Assembly: GCA_947165685.1 (NCBI GenBank)
Contig: CAMVBK010000002.1
Coordinates: forward strand, 109,144-173,143
DNA length: 64,000 nucleotides
DNA from: F23-D06 sp947165685
Lineage (GTDB): Bacteria > Bacteroidota > Bacteroidia > Bacteroidales > WCHB1-69
Direction: 5' to 3'
Positions within the stretch are counted from its first letter, which is position 1. Each line of letters opens with the position of its first letter. Of this stretch, positions 17,230 through 25,753 are shown piece after piece. A program made the translations under genes and the position numbers. The notes beneath the pieces are model-generated. The model did no database searches. It was given only the letters and a program-made list of their open reading frames with translations, and was not told the DNA's origin.

Positions 17230-18501
17230 ATGTTACAGATCCAACTTTTAAGAGAAAATCCCCAAGAGGTTATTGACAGACTGAAAATCAAGAATTTCGA
17301 TGCCACGCAGCTGGTGGCTGAAATCCGTGAACTGGATAGCGAGAACCGCAACCTGAAGAAAAAAATCGACGACAACCTGATGGCCCAGAACCAGGGCGCG
17401 AAGAAGATCGGGCAGCTCTTCAAAGAGGGCAAACGCGACGAAGCCGAGACCCTGAAGGCCGAGATGGCCGCTCTGAAGGAGAGCGAGCGCACCGACCGCG
17501 CCAAGCTCCAGGAACAGGAGGAGTTGCTGCAAAGCAAGATGGTGCTGCTGCCCAACCTGCCCAACGCCGCCGTGAAACCCGGCAAGGGCGCGGAGGACAA
17601 CGAAGTCATCTATACCGAGGGCGATGCCTCCAATCTGCCCGAGGGCGCACTCCCCCACTGGGAACTCGTCAAAAAATACGACATCATCGACTTCGAGCTC
17701 GGCACCAAAATCACCGGCGCCGGCTTCCCCGTCTATAAAGGCAAAGGTGCCCGCCTGCAACGCGCCCTCATCGACTTCTTCCTCGACGAGGCCACGGCCG
17801 CCGGCTTCACCGAAATCCAGCCTCCCTACATGGTGAACGAGGACTCCGCCTACGGCACCGGCCAGCTGCCCGACAAGGAGGGCCAGATGTACCACTGCCA
17901 GGTCGATAACTTCTACCTCATCCCCACCGCCGAGGTACCCGTCACCAACATCTACCGCGACGTCATTCTCAAGGAGAGCGACTTCCCGTTGAAAAACTGC
18001 GCCTACTCCGCCTGCTTCCGCCGCGAGGCCGGCTCCTACGGCAAGGATGTGCGCGGCCTCAACCGCCTGCACCAGTTCGACAAAATCGAAATCGTGACCA
18101 TCGAGCACCCCGACCGCTCCTACCAGACCTTGGAGGAGATGACCAACCACGGCAAGAGCCTGCTCACCAAGCTCGGCCTGCCCTTCCGCGTGCTCCGTCT
18201 CTGTGGCGGCGACATCAGCTTCACCTCCGCCCTCACCTACGACTTGGAGGTCTATTCCAAGGCTCAACAGAAATGGTTGGAAGTCAGCTCCGTCTCCAAT
18301 TTCGAATCCTACCAAGCCAACCGCTTGAAACTAAGATATAAAGATGCCACGGGAAAGACGAAACTCGCCCACACGCTCAACGGCAGTGCCCTCGCCCTCC
18401 CGCGCGTGCTCGCCGCCCTCCTGGAGAACAACCAGACCGACAAGGGCATTGTCATCCCCGAAGTGCTGCGCCCCTACACCCGTTTCGACATCATCGACTA
18501 A
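17230..18501 (+). CDS. serS: Seryl-tRNA synthetase
   Basis: Charges tRNA-Ser (and tRNA-Sec where present) with serine. The 423-residue protein has the N-terminal antiparallel coiled coil that grips the long variable arm (about 30-105, ENRNLKKKIDDN to LQEQEELLQSK). The class II catalytic core follows: TAEVPVTN (serine/ATP binding), motif 2 FRREAGSYGKDVRGLNRLHQF near 262, and motif 3 LNGSALALPRVLAALLENNQ near 383. Length is normal for bacterial SerRS. A TPR-protein gene follows after six bases, so the two are probably co-transcribed. Confidence 0.97.
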   Translation: MLQIQLLRENPQEVIDRLKIKNFDATQLVAEIRELDSENRNLKKKIDDNLMAQNQGAKKIGQLFKEGKRDEAETLKAEMAALKESERTDRAKLQEQEELLQSKMVLLPNLPNAAVKPGKGAEDNEVIYTEGDASNLPEGALPHWELVKKYDIIDFELGTKITGAGFPVYKGKGARLQRALIDFFLDEATAAGFTEIQPPYMVNEDSAYGTGQLPDKEGQMYHCQVDNFYLIPTAEVPVTNIYRDVILKESDFPLKNCAYSACFRREAGSYGKDVRGLNRLHQFDKIEIVTIEHPDRSYQTLEEMTNHGKSLLTKLGLPFRVLRLCGGDISFTSALTYDLEVYSKAQQKWLEVSSVSNFESYQANRLKLRYKDATGKTKLAHTLNGSALALPRVLAALLENNQTDKGIVIPEVLRPYTRFDIID

Positions 18502-18507
18502 CTCCGG

Positions 18508-20379
18508 ATGAAGCGACTCATCGTCATACTTGCCCTGCTGCTCTTCTCCTGCGGCGGTGCCGTCATGGCACAGCAAAGCCAAGAAGAGCAGCTTGCCATG
18601 CAGTATTACAAAGACAAGGAATACGACAAGGCTGTGGAACTTTTTGAGAAAATCCACGCCAAAAAGCCGGATTCCTACATCTATTATTACTATTACCACG
18701 CCCTTTTGGAACTCGAACGCTTCAACGATGCGGAAAAGATGCTCAAGAAGCAGGTGAGAGCCTACCCGAATGTCCAACGCTACAAGGTGGACTTGGGCTA
18801 TGTTTATGAACGCTCCGGCGACAATCCAAAGGCTGAAAAAACCTACCAAGAGTGCTTGAAAAACCTGCAGGCCAAGGAGACTGCCGTCAGTGAGCTCAAC
18901 AACGCCTTCATGTCACGCGGAAAATACGATTATGCCGCCGAAGCCATTCTCAAAGGTCGGAAAATGCTCAACAATGAGCAATATCTCTCGAAAAACCTCA
19001 TCAGCATCTACAAAGTCCTGCACCAGAACGACAAAATCATCGATGAAATCATCGAACTGGTGAAAACCGACAACGAAAAGTATCAGAACGACGTGCAAAC
19101 CGCCATCCAAGACCTGCTCATGGACGACGAAGACAACTACCTGTACATGTCCATCCGCACGGCCCTTCAGAAATTCTCGCAGAAAAATCCAAACAACATC
19201 CTTTGCATCAAGGAATTGTATTGGATAAGCCAACTACACAAGGACTTTGAGGAAGCCCTCATCCTGGCGAAATCCTTGGACAAGCGACTGAAAATCGAAG
19301 GGGTCTATACCTACGAGCTGGCACTTGCGGCCGCCGAGAATCGCGACTACGCCACTGCCATCGAAGCACTGAACTACATCATCAAGAAAGGGGAGGAGAC
19401 CCATAACTACGTGCAGGCGAAGATGAAGATCTTAGATGTCAAGTACATGCAGCTCCTCGAATCCTCGCCGGTGAAGATGGTCGATGCCATCAATCTGGAA
19501 CAGGACTTCCGCAAAGCGTTGGAAGAGAACGGCATCCATTCGGGCACGATGGACTGGATTCGCAAATATGCCCACCTGCTGGCCTTTTACGTCAACAAAC
19601 CGCAGGATGCGATGGATGTGCTCAATCAGGCCATGGCCGCCACCCGCGACAACAAGGAGAAGAACCAGTACAAGATCGACCTCGCCGATGTACAGCTCTA
19701 TACAGGGGAGATTTGGGATGCCTCACTCAACTATTCGCAGGTCGATAAGGACATGCCCAACGATGTATTGGGCAACGAGGCGAAGTTCAAGAACGCCAAG
19801 CTCTCTTTCTACATCGGGGAGTTCAATTGGGCGAAAAGCCAGCTCGATGTGTTGGCCGCCGCCACCACCAAGCTCATCGCCAACGATGCCATATACACCT
19901 CCATGCTCATTTCCGACAACCTGGAAGAGGAGGACGAAGGCGACGATTCCGATACCACGATGACCCTGTTCAGCAATTCCGAAGGCAACCTCGCCTTGAA
20001 GATGTACGCCAAAGCTGAGTTCCTGATTTTCCAAAACAAGGACGACGAAGCCCTAAGAGCCCTCGACTCCGTGATGATTCTCTCCCCATTCGGCACGCTG
20101 GTCGATGACGCGCTCTACCAGAAAGCGCTCCTCTACATCAAACAGAAAAACTACTTGGAGGCGGAGCGACTGCTCCAACAGGTAGTGGAGAAATACGGAG
20201 ACCAACTGCTGGCCGACGACGCCATATTCCAACTGGCGGAACTCTACGAATATTACCTGAAAGACATCCCGAAGGCCATGGAACATTACCAGAAAATTCT
20301 CAAGGAATACAGCGATAGCCTTTACGTGGTACAGGCGCGGAACCGTTTCCGGACGTTGCGAGGGGACAACGTAAATTAG
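18508..20379 (+). CDS. Tetratricopeptide-repeat periplasmic protein
   Basis: 623 residues with an N-terminal export signal (MKRLIVILALLLFSCGGAVMAQ); the LFSC sequence could be a lipobox. Repeated helix-turn-helix TPR units follow (YYKDKEYDKAVELFEKI; LGYVYERSGDNPKAEKTYQECL; near the end LYEYYLKDIPKAMEHYQKIL). The middle part has degenerate repeats, and an acidic insert (LEEEDEGDDSD) lies near 472. Proteins of this build are common in Bacteroidota as periplasmic or outer-membrane scaffolds. It follows serS by six bases. No enzymatic motif is seen. Confidence 0.8.
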   Translation: MKRLIVILALLLFSCGGAVMAQQSQEEQLAMQYYKDKEYDKAVELFEKIHAKKPDSYIYYYYYHALLELERFNDAEKMLKKQVRAYPNVQRYKVDLGYVYERSGDNPKAEKTYQECLKNLQAKETAVSELNNAFMSRGKYDYAAEAILKGRKMLNNEQYLSKNLISIYKVLHQNDKIIDEIIELVKTDNEKYQNDVQTAIQDLLMDDEDNYLYMSIRTALQKFSQKNPNNILCIKELYWISQLHKDFEEALILAKSLDKRLKIEGVYTYELALAAAENRDYATAIEALNYIIKKGEETHNYVQAKMKILDVKYMQLLESSPVKMVDAINLEQDFRKALEENGIHSGTMDWIRKYAHLLAFYVNKPQDAMDVLNQAMAATRDNKEKNQYKIDLADVQLYTGEIWDASLNYSQVDKDMPNDVLGNEAKFKNAKLSFYIGEFNWAKSQLDVLAAATTKLIANDAIYTSMLISDNLEEEDEGDDSDTTMTLFSNSEGNLALKMYAKAEFLIFQNKDDEALRALDSVMILSPFGTLVDDALYQKALLYIKQKNYLEAERLLQQVVEKYGDQLLADDAIFQLAELYEYYLKDIPKAMEHYQKILKEYSDSLYVVQARNRFRTLRGDNVN

Positions 20380-20415
20380 GCACGAGGTTGAAAGATACCA
20401 TCCAAACACAACGAT

Positions 20416-21987
20416 ATGATACAACTCAAACTCGCTAACATAAAAATTCCTGTCGGGAACGAAAAGAACCTTAAAAACCTGGTTTGCAAACAGTTTCGTA
20501 TTCGCACAGAAGATTTGGCGGATTGCCGCATTGTGCGTCAATCGGTTGATGCGCGCAAAAAAAACGACATCCAATACAACTTTCAGGTTGTCGTCACGGT
20601 GCCCGACAAATACCGCTCCCTGTTGGAAAGTCCTGATGCGTCCGAACCAAGTCCGTTGCCCGAAATGGGCTACCCAGAATGGAGGCACGACCTTCCGCCG
20701 GTGGTGGTCGGATTCGGGCCGGCCGGCATGTTCGCAGCCCTTTACCTCGCCCGCTGCGGCGCCCATCCCATCATCATCGAGCGCGGCGAACGCATCGAAG
20801 AGCGACAACAGACCGTACAGCGTTTCCTTTTCACGAAAGTGTTGAATCCCAACTCCAACGTCCAATTTGGCGAAGGAGGAGCCGGCACTTTCTCCGACGG
20901 CAAGCTGAACACGAATGTCAATAGCGAATATAACCAATTCATACTGAACGAGTTTTATCAGCATGGCGCTCCCGAGGAGGTCACCTACCAACAAAATCCG
21001 CACGTTGGCACCGACTACCTTTCCAAAGTGGTGAAAAATATCCGCACGGAAATTGAAACGTTAGGCGGTGAATTTCACTTCAACACCCTGTTTGATGCCT
21101 TTGAACGAGACGGCGACAAGCTCACTGTTCATTGTAACAACGGCAAATCGTTTACTACCAGATATTTATTATTAGGATTAGGTCATTCGGCACGTGACAC
21201 TATCCGTATGCTACACCATCGGGGGCTGCTAATGGAAGCCAAAGCATTCTCCATCGGGGTGCGTATGGAGCACCTGCAACGAGACATCAACCGGATGCAG
21301 TACGGCGCGGCAGCCAACGTGCTCCCTCCAGCCTCCTACAAAGGAGTGGTGCACATCGGAAACCGCGGAGTCTATACCTTCTGCATGTGCCCGGGCGGCA
21401 CTGTGATGGCTTCCACCAGCGAAGAGGGGAGTATCGTCACCAACGGCATGAGCGATTTCAAGCGCGACAAGGCCAATGCCAACAGCGCCCTGCTGGTGAG
21501 CGTCACGCCGGAGGATTTCCTGCAAGGGTCAGTGCTGGATGGCATGGACTATCAGGAGAAATATGAGCGGTTGGCCTTCCGAATGGCGGGTGATGGCCGT
21601 GCCCCGGGCAACCTTGTGGGCGAATTTCTGAAAGGGCAGGTTGCCACGCGCCACCGCAAGGTGGTTCCCTCTTACCCGCACGGGCTCTGTTACGGGGATT
21701 TCAGCCGCTGCCTGCCGGATTTTGCCATACGTGCCTTGCGCGAGGCGCTTCCGTTGCTTGACCGCAAGTTGCACGGTATTGCCAATGTGGATGCGGTGTT
21801 GACAGGAGTGGAGACACGTTCCTCCTCGCCCGTGCGCATCCTGCGCAATGAGGAAAGAACTTCTTCAGTACCAGGTATTTACCCTATCGGTGAAGGTGCT
21901 GGATATGCAGGTGGCATCATGAGTGCCGCCATCGACGGACTCAGAACCGCCATACATATTTCTGCATCATCCCAAAGTACCCGCTAA
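20416..21987 (+). CDS. FAD-dependent oxidoreductase (COG2509-like dehydrogenase)
   Basis: 523 residues. A 90-residue N-terminal domain of two alpha-beta motifs (FRIRTEDLADCRIVRQSVDARKK) precedes a Rossmann FAD-binding fold: VVVGFGPAGMFAALYLARCG with the ribose-binding glutamate in IIIERGE. Other family marks are FGEGGAGTFSDGKLNT near 155, GLGHSARDTIRML near 255 and the C-terminal FAD motif YPIGEGAGYAGGIMSAAIDGL. This matches the uncharacterised FAD dehydrogenase family found widely in anaerobes; the substrate is unknown. It is 36 bases downstream of the TPR gene without its own clear promoter, so it is probably read through from the serS unit. Confidence 0.85.
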   Translation: MIQLKLANIKIPVGNEKNLKNLVCKQFRIRTEDLADCRIVRQSVDARKKNDIQYNFQVVVTVPDKYRSLLESPDASEPSPLPEMGYPEWRHDLPPVVVGFGPAGMFAALYLARCGAHPIIIERGERIEERQQTVQRFLFTKVLNPNSNVQFGEGGAGTFSDGKLNTNVNSEYNQFILNEFYQHGAPEEVTYQQNPHVGTDYLSKVVKNIRTEIETLGGEFHFNTLFDAFERDGDKLTVHCNNGKSFTTRYLLLGLGHSARDTIRMLHHRGLLMEAKAFSIGVRMEHLQRDINRMQYGAAANVLPPASYKGVVHIGNRGVYTFCMCPGGTVMASTSEEGSIVTNGMSDFKRDKANANSALLVSVTPEDFLQGSVLDGMDYQEKYERLAFRMAGDGRAPGNLVGEFLKGQVATRHRKVVPSYPHGLCYGDFSRCLPDFAIRALREALPLLDRKLHGIANVDAVLTGVETRSSSPVRILRNEERTSSVPGIYPIGEGAGYAGGIMSAAIDGLRTAIHISASSQSTR

Positions 21988-22064
21988 TTCCAAAGACAGA
22001 AAACAGACGCTGTCTAAAATCCCACGTCTTACATCCCTCGCCTAAAAATGTTGGCCCTTTTTTG

Positions 22065-22072
22065 TACTTTTG
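22065..22072 (+). promoter_or_regulatory. -7 box (TACTTTTG) for the sigma-factor fusion gene
   Basis: TACTTTTG lies 26 bases before the ATG at 22098. A longer frame beginning with TTG at 22062 would overlap the box, which decides the start. Confidence 0.7.
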
Positions 22073-22097
22073 CGTCATCATTGTAAAAGAACGAAAA

Positions 22098-23459
22098 ATG
22101 CAGGCGAAACAGTTTTGGACGAAGGCGTACCAGCGGAACATCGCGAAGATGGTCGGGATGTGCTGCCGCTATGTGGGCGACCGCGCGGTGGCCGAGGACC
22201 TCGCGCACGAGGCGTTCCTCAAGGCCATCGAGAAGTCCGGAAGCTACCGCCGCCTCGGCAGTTTCGACGGTTGGCTGATGCGCATCAACCTCAACACCAC
22301 GATGGATTACCTGCGGCGGCAACCGCAATTTCTGTCGATGGATGACGATACCGTGGGGACGCGATTTATCGCGTCTGAATCCGACATTGTCGAGACGGTT
22401 CATGAAACATGCATCACCGAATCCGACCTCTCCGAATCCGAAATCCTCTCCGCCATCGCAGCCCTGCCCGAAAAACAGCGCGCGGTCTTCAATCTGTATG
22501 TCTTTGAGAACCAATCTCATACGAAAATTGCCGAGATGTTGCAAATTGGGGTGCGCAGTTCGAAACGTTACCTGTCGGAGGCGCGGGTGCAGCTGCAAAA
22601 CGCCCTGAACAATATTGTCCGCCACAAAAAATCTGGTCTTATGATATTGCTCCCACTTCTCCCTTGGAAATCACACGCCATCGACCGTCTCTGCCGTGCG
22701 AAGCTGAAACATTTGGCATTGTCGCCTGCCACGCCGTCGCCCTTGTCCGCCGTCAACTGGACCGCAGCGCCGAAGCCGGGTGTCTGGATGGCCATCACCG
22801 CCGCGAAAGTCCCCGCCGTCGCCACGGGAGTGGTTGCCACCGCCGTGACGGGATCCGTTGTCGCATGGCAGGCGCAACCCGCGCAACCACCCGCCAGCCT
22901 GACCCCGCAGGAAACGATGGTAACCACGTGTGTTGCAATTGATTCCGATACCACGCACGCAAACAACGATACCGTCGTCGTAGGGACACGATTCATCGCG
23001 TCCACCAACCCCGCATCCACCAACCTCGCGTCCACCGCCGACTCCCCATATCCTGAACAGCAAGTAAAAGGAACCGAATCATCTGTTTCACCATTGCCCG
23101 CAACGTCTGGCACGTCCGCGCCGGCTTCTAATCATAGCCTGAAGAAGTTCGAGCGTAACGGCTACTACGGTCTCCAAGACGAAAAAGGAAACATCGTGGT
23201 ATATCCGAAATACACGGACATACAGCCGTTTGACGAATACCGGACCGGCTGGGCAATGGTGGAGATATTCGGGTTCAAGGGGTTTGTGGATAGCACCGGT
23301 CAGGAGGTCGTGCACCCGCAGTACGACGACATCGGGAAGTTCGGTCTCTACCGCGACGGTTGCGCCCTTGTGCGGAAAGGGAACTTCTACGGCTTCATCG
23401 ACAATACTGGCCAGGAGGTGGTGCCGGTGAAATTTCCGTTGCAAGAATTGACGAAATAA
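22098..23459 (+). CDS. ECF-type sigma factor fused to a membrane segment and WG repeats
   Basis: 453 residues. Region 2 of a sigma-70 family ECF factor spans about 10-85 (VAEDLAHEAFLKAIEKSG; FDGWLMRINLNTTMDYLRR). Region 4 spans about 110-170 (LSAIAALPEKQRAVFNLYVFENQSHTKIAEML then a helix-turn-helix). A hydrophobic segment near 231-255 (AVATGVVATAVTGSVVAWQA) could span the membrane. A Ser/Thr/Pro-rich linker leads to WG (KWG-type) repeats near 346-453 (NGYYGLQDEKGNIVVYPKYTDI; GFKGFVDSTGQEVVHPQYDDI; GNFYGFIDNTGQEVV). Cytoplasmic sigma and periplasmic sensor in one chain would make a self-contained signalling protein. Two GTRFIAS segments (about 87 and 296) are encoded by palindromic DNA elements. 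The GIN gene follows after 21 bases and may be its target or partner. Confidence 0.82.
   Translation: MQAKQFWTKAYQRNIAKMVGMCCRYVGDRAVAEDLAHEAFLKAIEKSGSYRRLGSFDGWLMRINLNTTMDYLRRQPQFLSMDDDTVGTRFIASESDIVETVHETCITESDLSESEILSAIAALPEKQRAVFNLYVFENQSHTKIAEMLQIGVRSSKRYLSEARVQLQNALNNIVRHKKSGLMILLPLLPWKSHAIDRLCRAKLKHLALSPATPSPLSAVNWTAAPKPGVWMAITAAKVPAVATGVVATAVTGSVVAWQAQPAQPPASLTPQETMVTTCVAIDSDTTHANNDTVVVGTRFIASTNPASTNLASTADSPYPEQQVKGTESSVSPLPATSGTSAPASNHSLKKFERNGYYGLQDEKGNIVVYPKYTDIQPFDEYRTGWAMVEIFGFKGFVDSTGQEVVHPQYDDIGKFGLYRDGCALVRKGNFYGFIDNTGQEVVPVKFPLQELTK
22353..22379. repeat. REP-like palindrome inside the sigma-factor coding sequence (copy 1)
   Basis: GACGCGAT (22358-22365) and ATCGCGTC (22368-22375) form a perfect 8-bp stem with a two-base loop, and the in-frame translation is GTRFIAS. 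It sits in the linker between sigma regions 2 and 4. Confidence 0.75.
22982..23003. repeat. REP-like palindrome inside the sigma-factor coding sequence (copy 2)
   Basis: GGACACGAT (22984-22992) faces ATCGCGTCC (22995-23003), one mismatch in nine, in the same reading frame as copy 1 and again encoding GTRFIAS. It lies in the Ser/Thr/Pro linker before the WG repeats. It resembles the GTAGAGACGC palindrome that terminates glnA. Confidence 0.72.
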
Positions 23460-23480
23460 TAACCCATAAATCAAATCATT

Positions 23481-24347
23481 ATGAAAAAATCAACCCTGTT
23501 ATGCGTCATATTATTGGCAATGAGCATGTTAAGTGCTCAAACAACCATTGTGGGCAGCGGAAAGATTGAGACCCAACATCGTGAACTTGAAGCGTTCACC
23601 TCTGTAAACTCCCCCTCCACGGTGGATGTCACCATAATAAAAAACGAGAAATCCTGTGCCGAAGTGACAGCAGACAACAACCTGATGGAGTTCGTTCTCA
23701 CCGAAGTGGAGAACGGCGTTCTCACCATCTCCATGAAACGAGGCTTTTCCTATAACAGTCCTCACATCACTGTTACCATCTACACACCGCATTTGAGCGA
23801 GGTGGTCATGAAAGGTACTGGCAATGTGACTGTCCTTTCGGTGAAAGAGGAGTATTTCACCCTCACGACTAAAGGTACTGGCAACTTCAAAAGCGACTGT
23901 TTGGTGGTGGAAAAGGATCTGGTTTTGCAGTGCAGAGGCACGGGTAATATTGACGTGTCGTATATGTGCCCAAACAACGTGACCGCCCAAAACTCCGGCG
24001 CGGGCAATATGAACATAAAAATGCTTCAAAACGTTACATCAAGCATGAAGATTCAGAATTTGGGTACGGGTGACATCGACCTCAAAAAACTGTCTGTCGG
24101 CGATTTGCAGCTGATGATCCGCGGAACAGGAAACGTCACATTGTCTGGGAAAGCCGACATCATGACCTTGGTGAACAGCGGCTGCGGAAATGTGCGGGCA
24201 AACATATTAAAGGTGAAAACCGCACACATCACGCAAAACGGTATCGGTAACATCATAGCCACCGTCACGGACACTGCCTACTTGACACAAAAAAACAAAA
24301 TCGGGAGGGTCACCATTCATGGCGGCGGGAAAATCATTGAAGAGTAA
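23481..24347 (+). CDS. GIN-domain (DUF2807) exported protein, paralogue A
   Basis: 288 residues with a signal peptide (MKKSTLLCVILLAMSMLSAQ) and a single GIN domain. This is a right-handed beta-helix-like stack in which a short motif recurs (KGTGNVTVLS, RGTGNIDVS, LGTGDIDLK, RGTGNVTLSG, SGCGNVRANI). GIN-domain proteins are abundant, mostly uncharacterised envelope proteins of Bacteroidota. It shares its architecture and its exact last 40 bases with paralogue B at 24589, although the rest of the two proteins differs at roughly half of positions. It lies 21 bases behind the sigma-factor fusion gene and shares its transcription direction. Confidence 0.82.
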   Translation: MKKSTLLCVILLAMSMLSAQTTIVGSGKIETQHRELEAFTSVNSPSTVDVTIIKNEKSCAEVTADNNLMEFVLTEVENGVLTISMKRGFSYNSPHITVTIYTPHLSEVVMKGTGNVTVLSVKEEYFTLTTKGTGNFKSDCLVVEKDLVLQCRGTGNIDVSYMCPNNVTAQNSGAGNMNIKMLQNVTSSMKIQNLGTGDIDLKKLSVGDLQLMIRGTGNVTLSGKADIMTLVNSGCGNVRANILKVKTAHITQNGIGNIIATVTDTAYLTQKNKIGRVTIHGGGKIIEE

Positions 24348-24559
24348 TGTTGTCCTCTTGCGAGTCGGAGATTCCGCCGGCTCCTATCGTCGCCTGGCGG
24401 AATGGCGCATCATGTTTGGGGTCAAAAGGGGAAAAAGATGGGCGGCGGCCGAAAGTTTTTTGGCTAAGGCACTCACTCCCCCGCCGCCCATCTTTTTCCC
24501 CCTCCCGTGCCCGACAGTGCGCACCATTCCGCCGCGAACGAAGTGAGCGAGCGGAAACT
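24308..24559. repeat. 252-bp palindromic cassette, copy 1
   Basis: Identical base for base to 25488-25739. It covers the last 40 coding bases of GIN paralogue A plus about 210 bases of downstream DNA. Inside is a perfect 21-bp inverted repeat (GGGGAAAAAGATGG... at 24428-24448 facing ...CCATCTTTTTCCCC at 24481-24501). An outer pair, GGCGGAATGG (24396-24405) / CCATTCCGCC (24524-24533), and a competing upstream ATTCCGCC (24371-24378) surround it. The short open frames inside it have no support as genes. Confidence 0.95.
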
Positions 24560-24588
24560 CCAGCGAAACATTTAAAAATCCAAATACA

Positions 24589-25527
24589 ATGAAAAAATCA
24601 ACATTAATCATCGCCATCTTATTGTCCATCAGCGTAATCTATGCGCAAGAACGTATCACCGCCAGCGGGGACATCGTCACAGAGGAATACAACTTGGATG
24701 CCTTCACCTCCGTGGACATCCGCTTCGTCGGGGATGTGATTATCCATCAGAGCCCTCACCACAAAACGAAGGTGACCGCTAACGAAAATGTGATCCAACA
24801 TGTCCGGTTTCAGGTGGAAAATGGAAAGTTGTCTGTTTATGCAGATAAAAACTTCAACAATGTGAAAAAACTTGTGGTGGAGATTTATACACCAACGCTG
24901 GAGGAACTCTCTATGCGCGGGCCGGGTGACGTGACGGTAGAAAAGCGGAACGAACCGCAACTGACAATCATCAATATGGGCGCGGGCGACTGCACCCTCC
25001 AATGTTTGAAGATTGAAAAAACGTTGGAATTGCACAGCAAAGGTCCAGGCGACATCATCGTCCCCGCCTCCGATGCTATCAGACAAAAGACCTTGATTAT
25101 CAACAATTCGGGCGCTGGCGATGTGAAAGTCATGGCCAGTTCCATCAGTAGTTCATTGGTTGTCAATAACATAGGGCCGGGTGATGTTACGGTGAACCTG
25201 ATGAGCATCCCTACCGAAGAACTGATTCTTCAGAATAGAGGCGCGGGGGACATTAAAATGCAAAATATCACGGCAAAAAGGATAGAGCTGCGGAACCAAG
25301 GCCCGGGTGATATGAGGCTAATGAACGGCAAGGCGGAAGAGATGACGCTGGAAAACACAGGTGCCGGCAACGTCAACTCGCAACTTCTGAAAGTCACTAC
25401 CGCGCACATCACGCACGCCAGTGTCGGCAACATCATAGCCACTGTAACGGGTACCGCTTATCTTACCGACAAGTCCGAACTCGGGAAGGTCACCATTCAT
25501 GGCGGCGGGAAAATCATTGAAGAGTAA
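24589..25527 (+). CDS. GIN-domain (DUF2807) exported protein, paralogue B
   Basis: 312 residues with a signal peptide (MKKSTLIIAILLSISVIYAQ) and a longer GIN domain than paralogue A. Its regular repeats alternate between RGPGDVTVE and MGAGDCTLQ types (KGPGDIIV, SGAGDVKVM, IGPGDVTVN, RGAGDIKMQ, QGPGDMRLM, TGAGNVNSQ). The motif is xGxGD/N, one per coil. The C-terminal LGKVTIHGGGKIIEE is identical to that of paralogue A apart from the residue before it, and the DNA there is identical. It starts 29 bases after cassette copy 1 and has no clear -7 box of its own, so it is probably transcribed through the cassette. Confidence 0.82.
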   Translation: MKKSTLIIAILLSISVIYAQERITASGDIVTEEYNLDAFTSVDIRFVGDVIIHQSPHHKTKVTANENVIQHVRFQVENGKLSVYADKNFNNVKKLVVEIYTPTLEELSMRGPGDVTVEKRNEPQLTIINMGAGDCTLQCLKIEKTLELHSKGPGDIIVPASDAIRQKTLIINNSGAGDVKVMASSISSSLVVNNIGPGDVTVNLMSIPTEELILQNRGAGDIKMQNITAKRIELRNQGPGDMRLMNGKAEEMTLENTGAGNVNSQLLKVTTAHITHASVGNIIATVTGTAYLTDKSELGKVTIHGGGKIIEE

Positions 25528-25739
25528 TGTTGTCCTCTTGCGAGTCGGAGATTCCGCCGGCTCCTATCGTCGCCTGGCGGAATGGCGCATCATGTTTGGG
25601 GTCAAAAGGGGAAAAAGATGGGCGGCGGCCGAAAGTTTTTTGGCTAAGGCACTCACTCCCCCGCCGCCCATCTTTTTCCCCCTCCCGTGCCCGACAGTGC
25701 GCACCATTCCGCCGCGAACGAAGTGAGCGAGCGGAAACT
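25488..25739. repeat. 252-bp palindromic cassette, copy 2
   Basis: Exact copy of 24308-24559, at an offset of 1,180 bases. It occupies the convergent spacer between paralogue B and mutS, where its 21-bp hairpin (25608-25681) could act as a bidirectional terminator. Identity stops at 25740 (T instead of C). Confidence 0.95.
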
Positions 25740-25753
25740 TCAACGAAACAACC

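Noticed and set aside
21994..22015. Terminator after the FAD oxidoreductase gene
   Set aside because: AGACAG/CTGTCT can pair, but no T-run follows and the loop is long.
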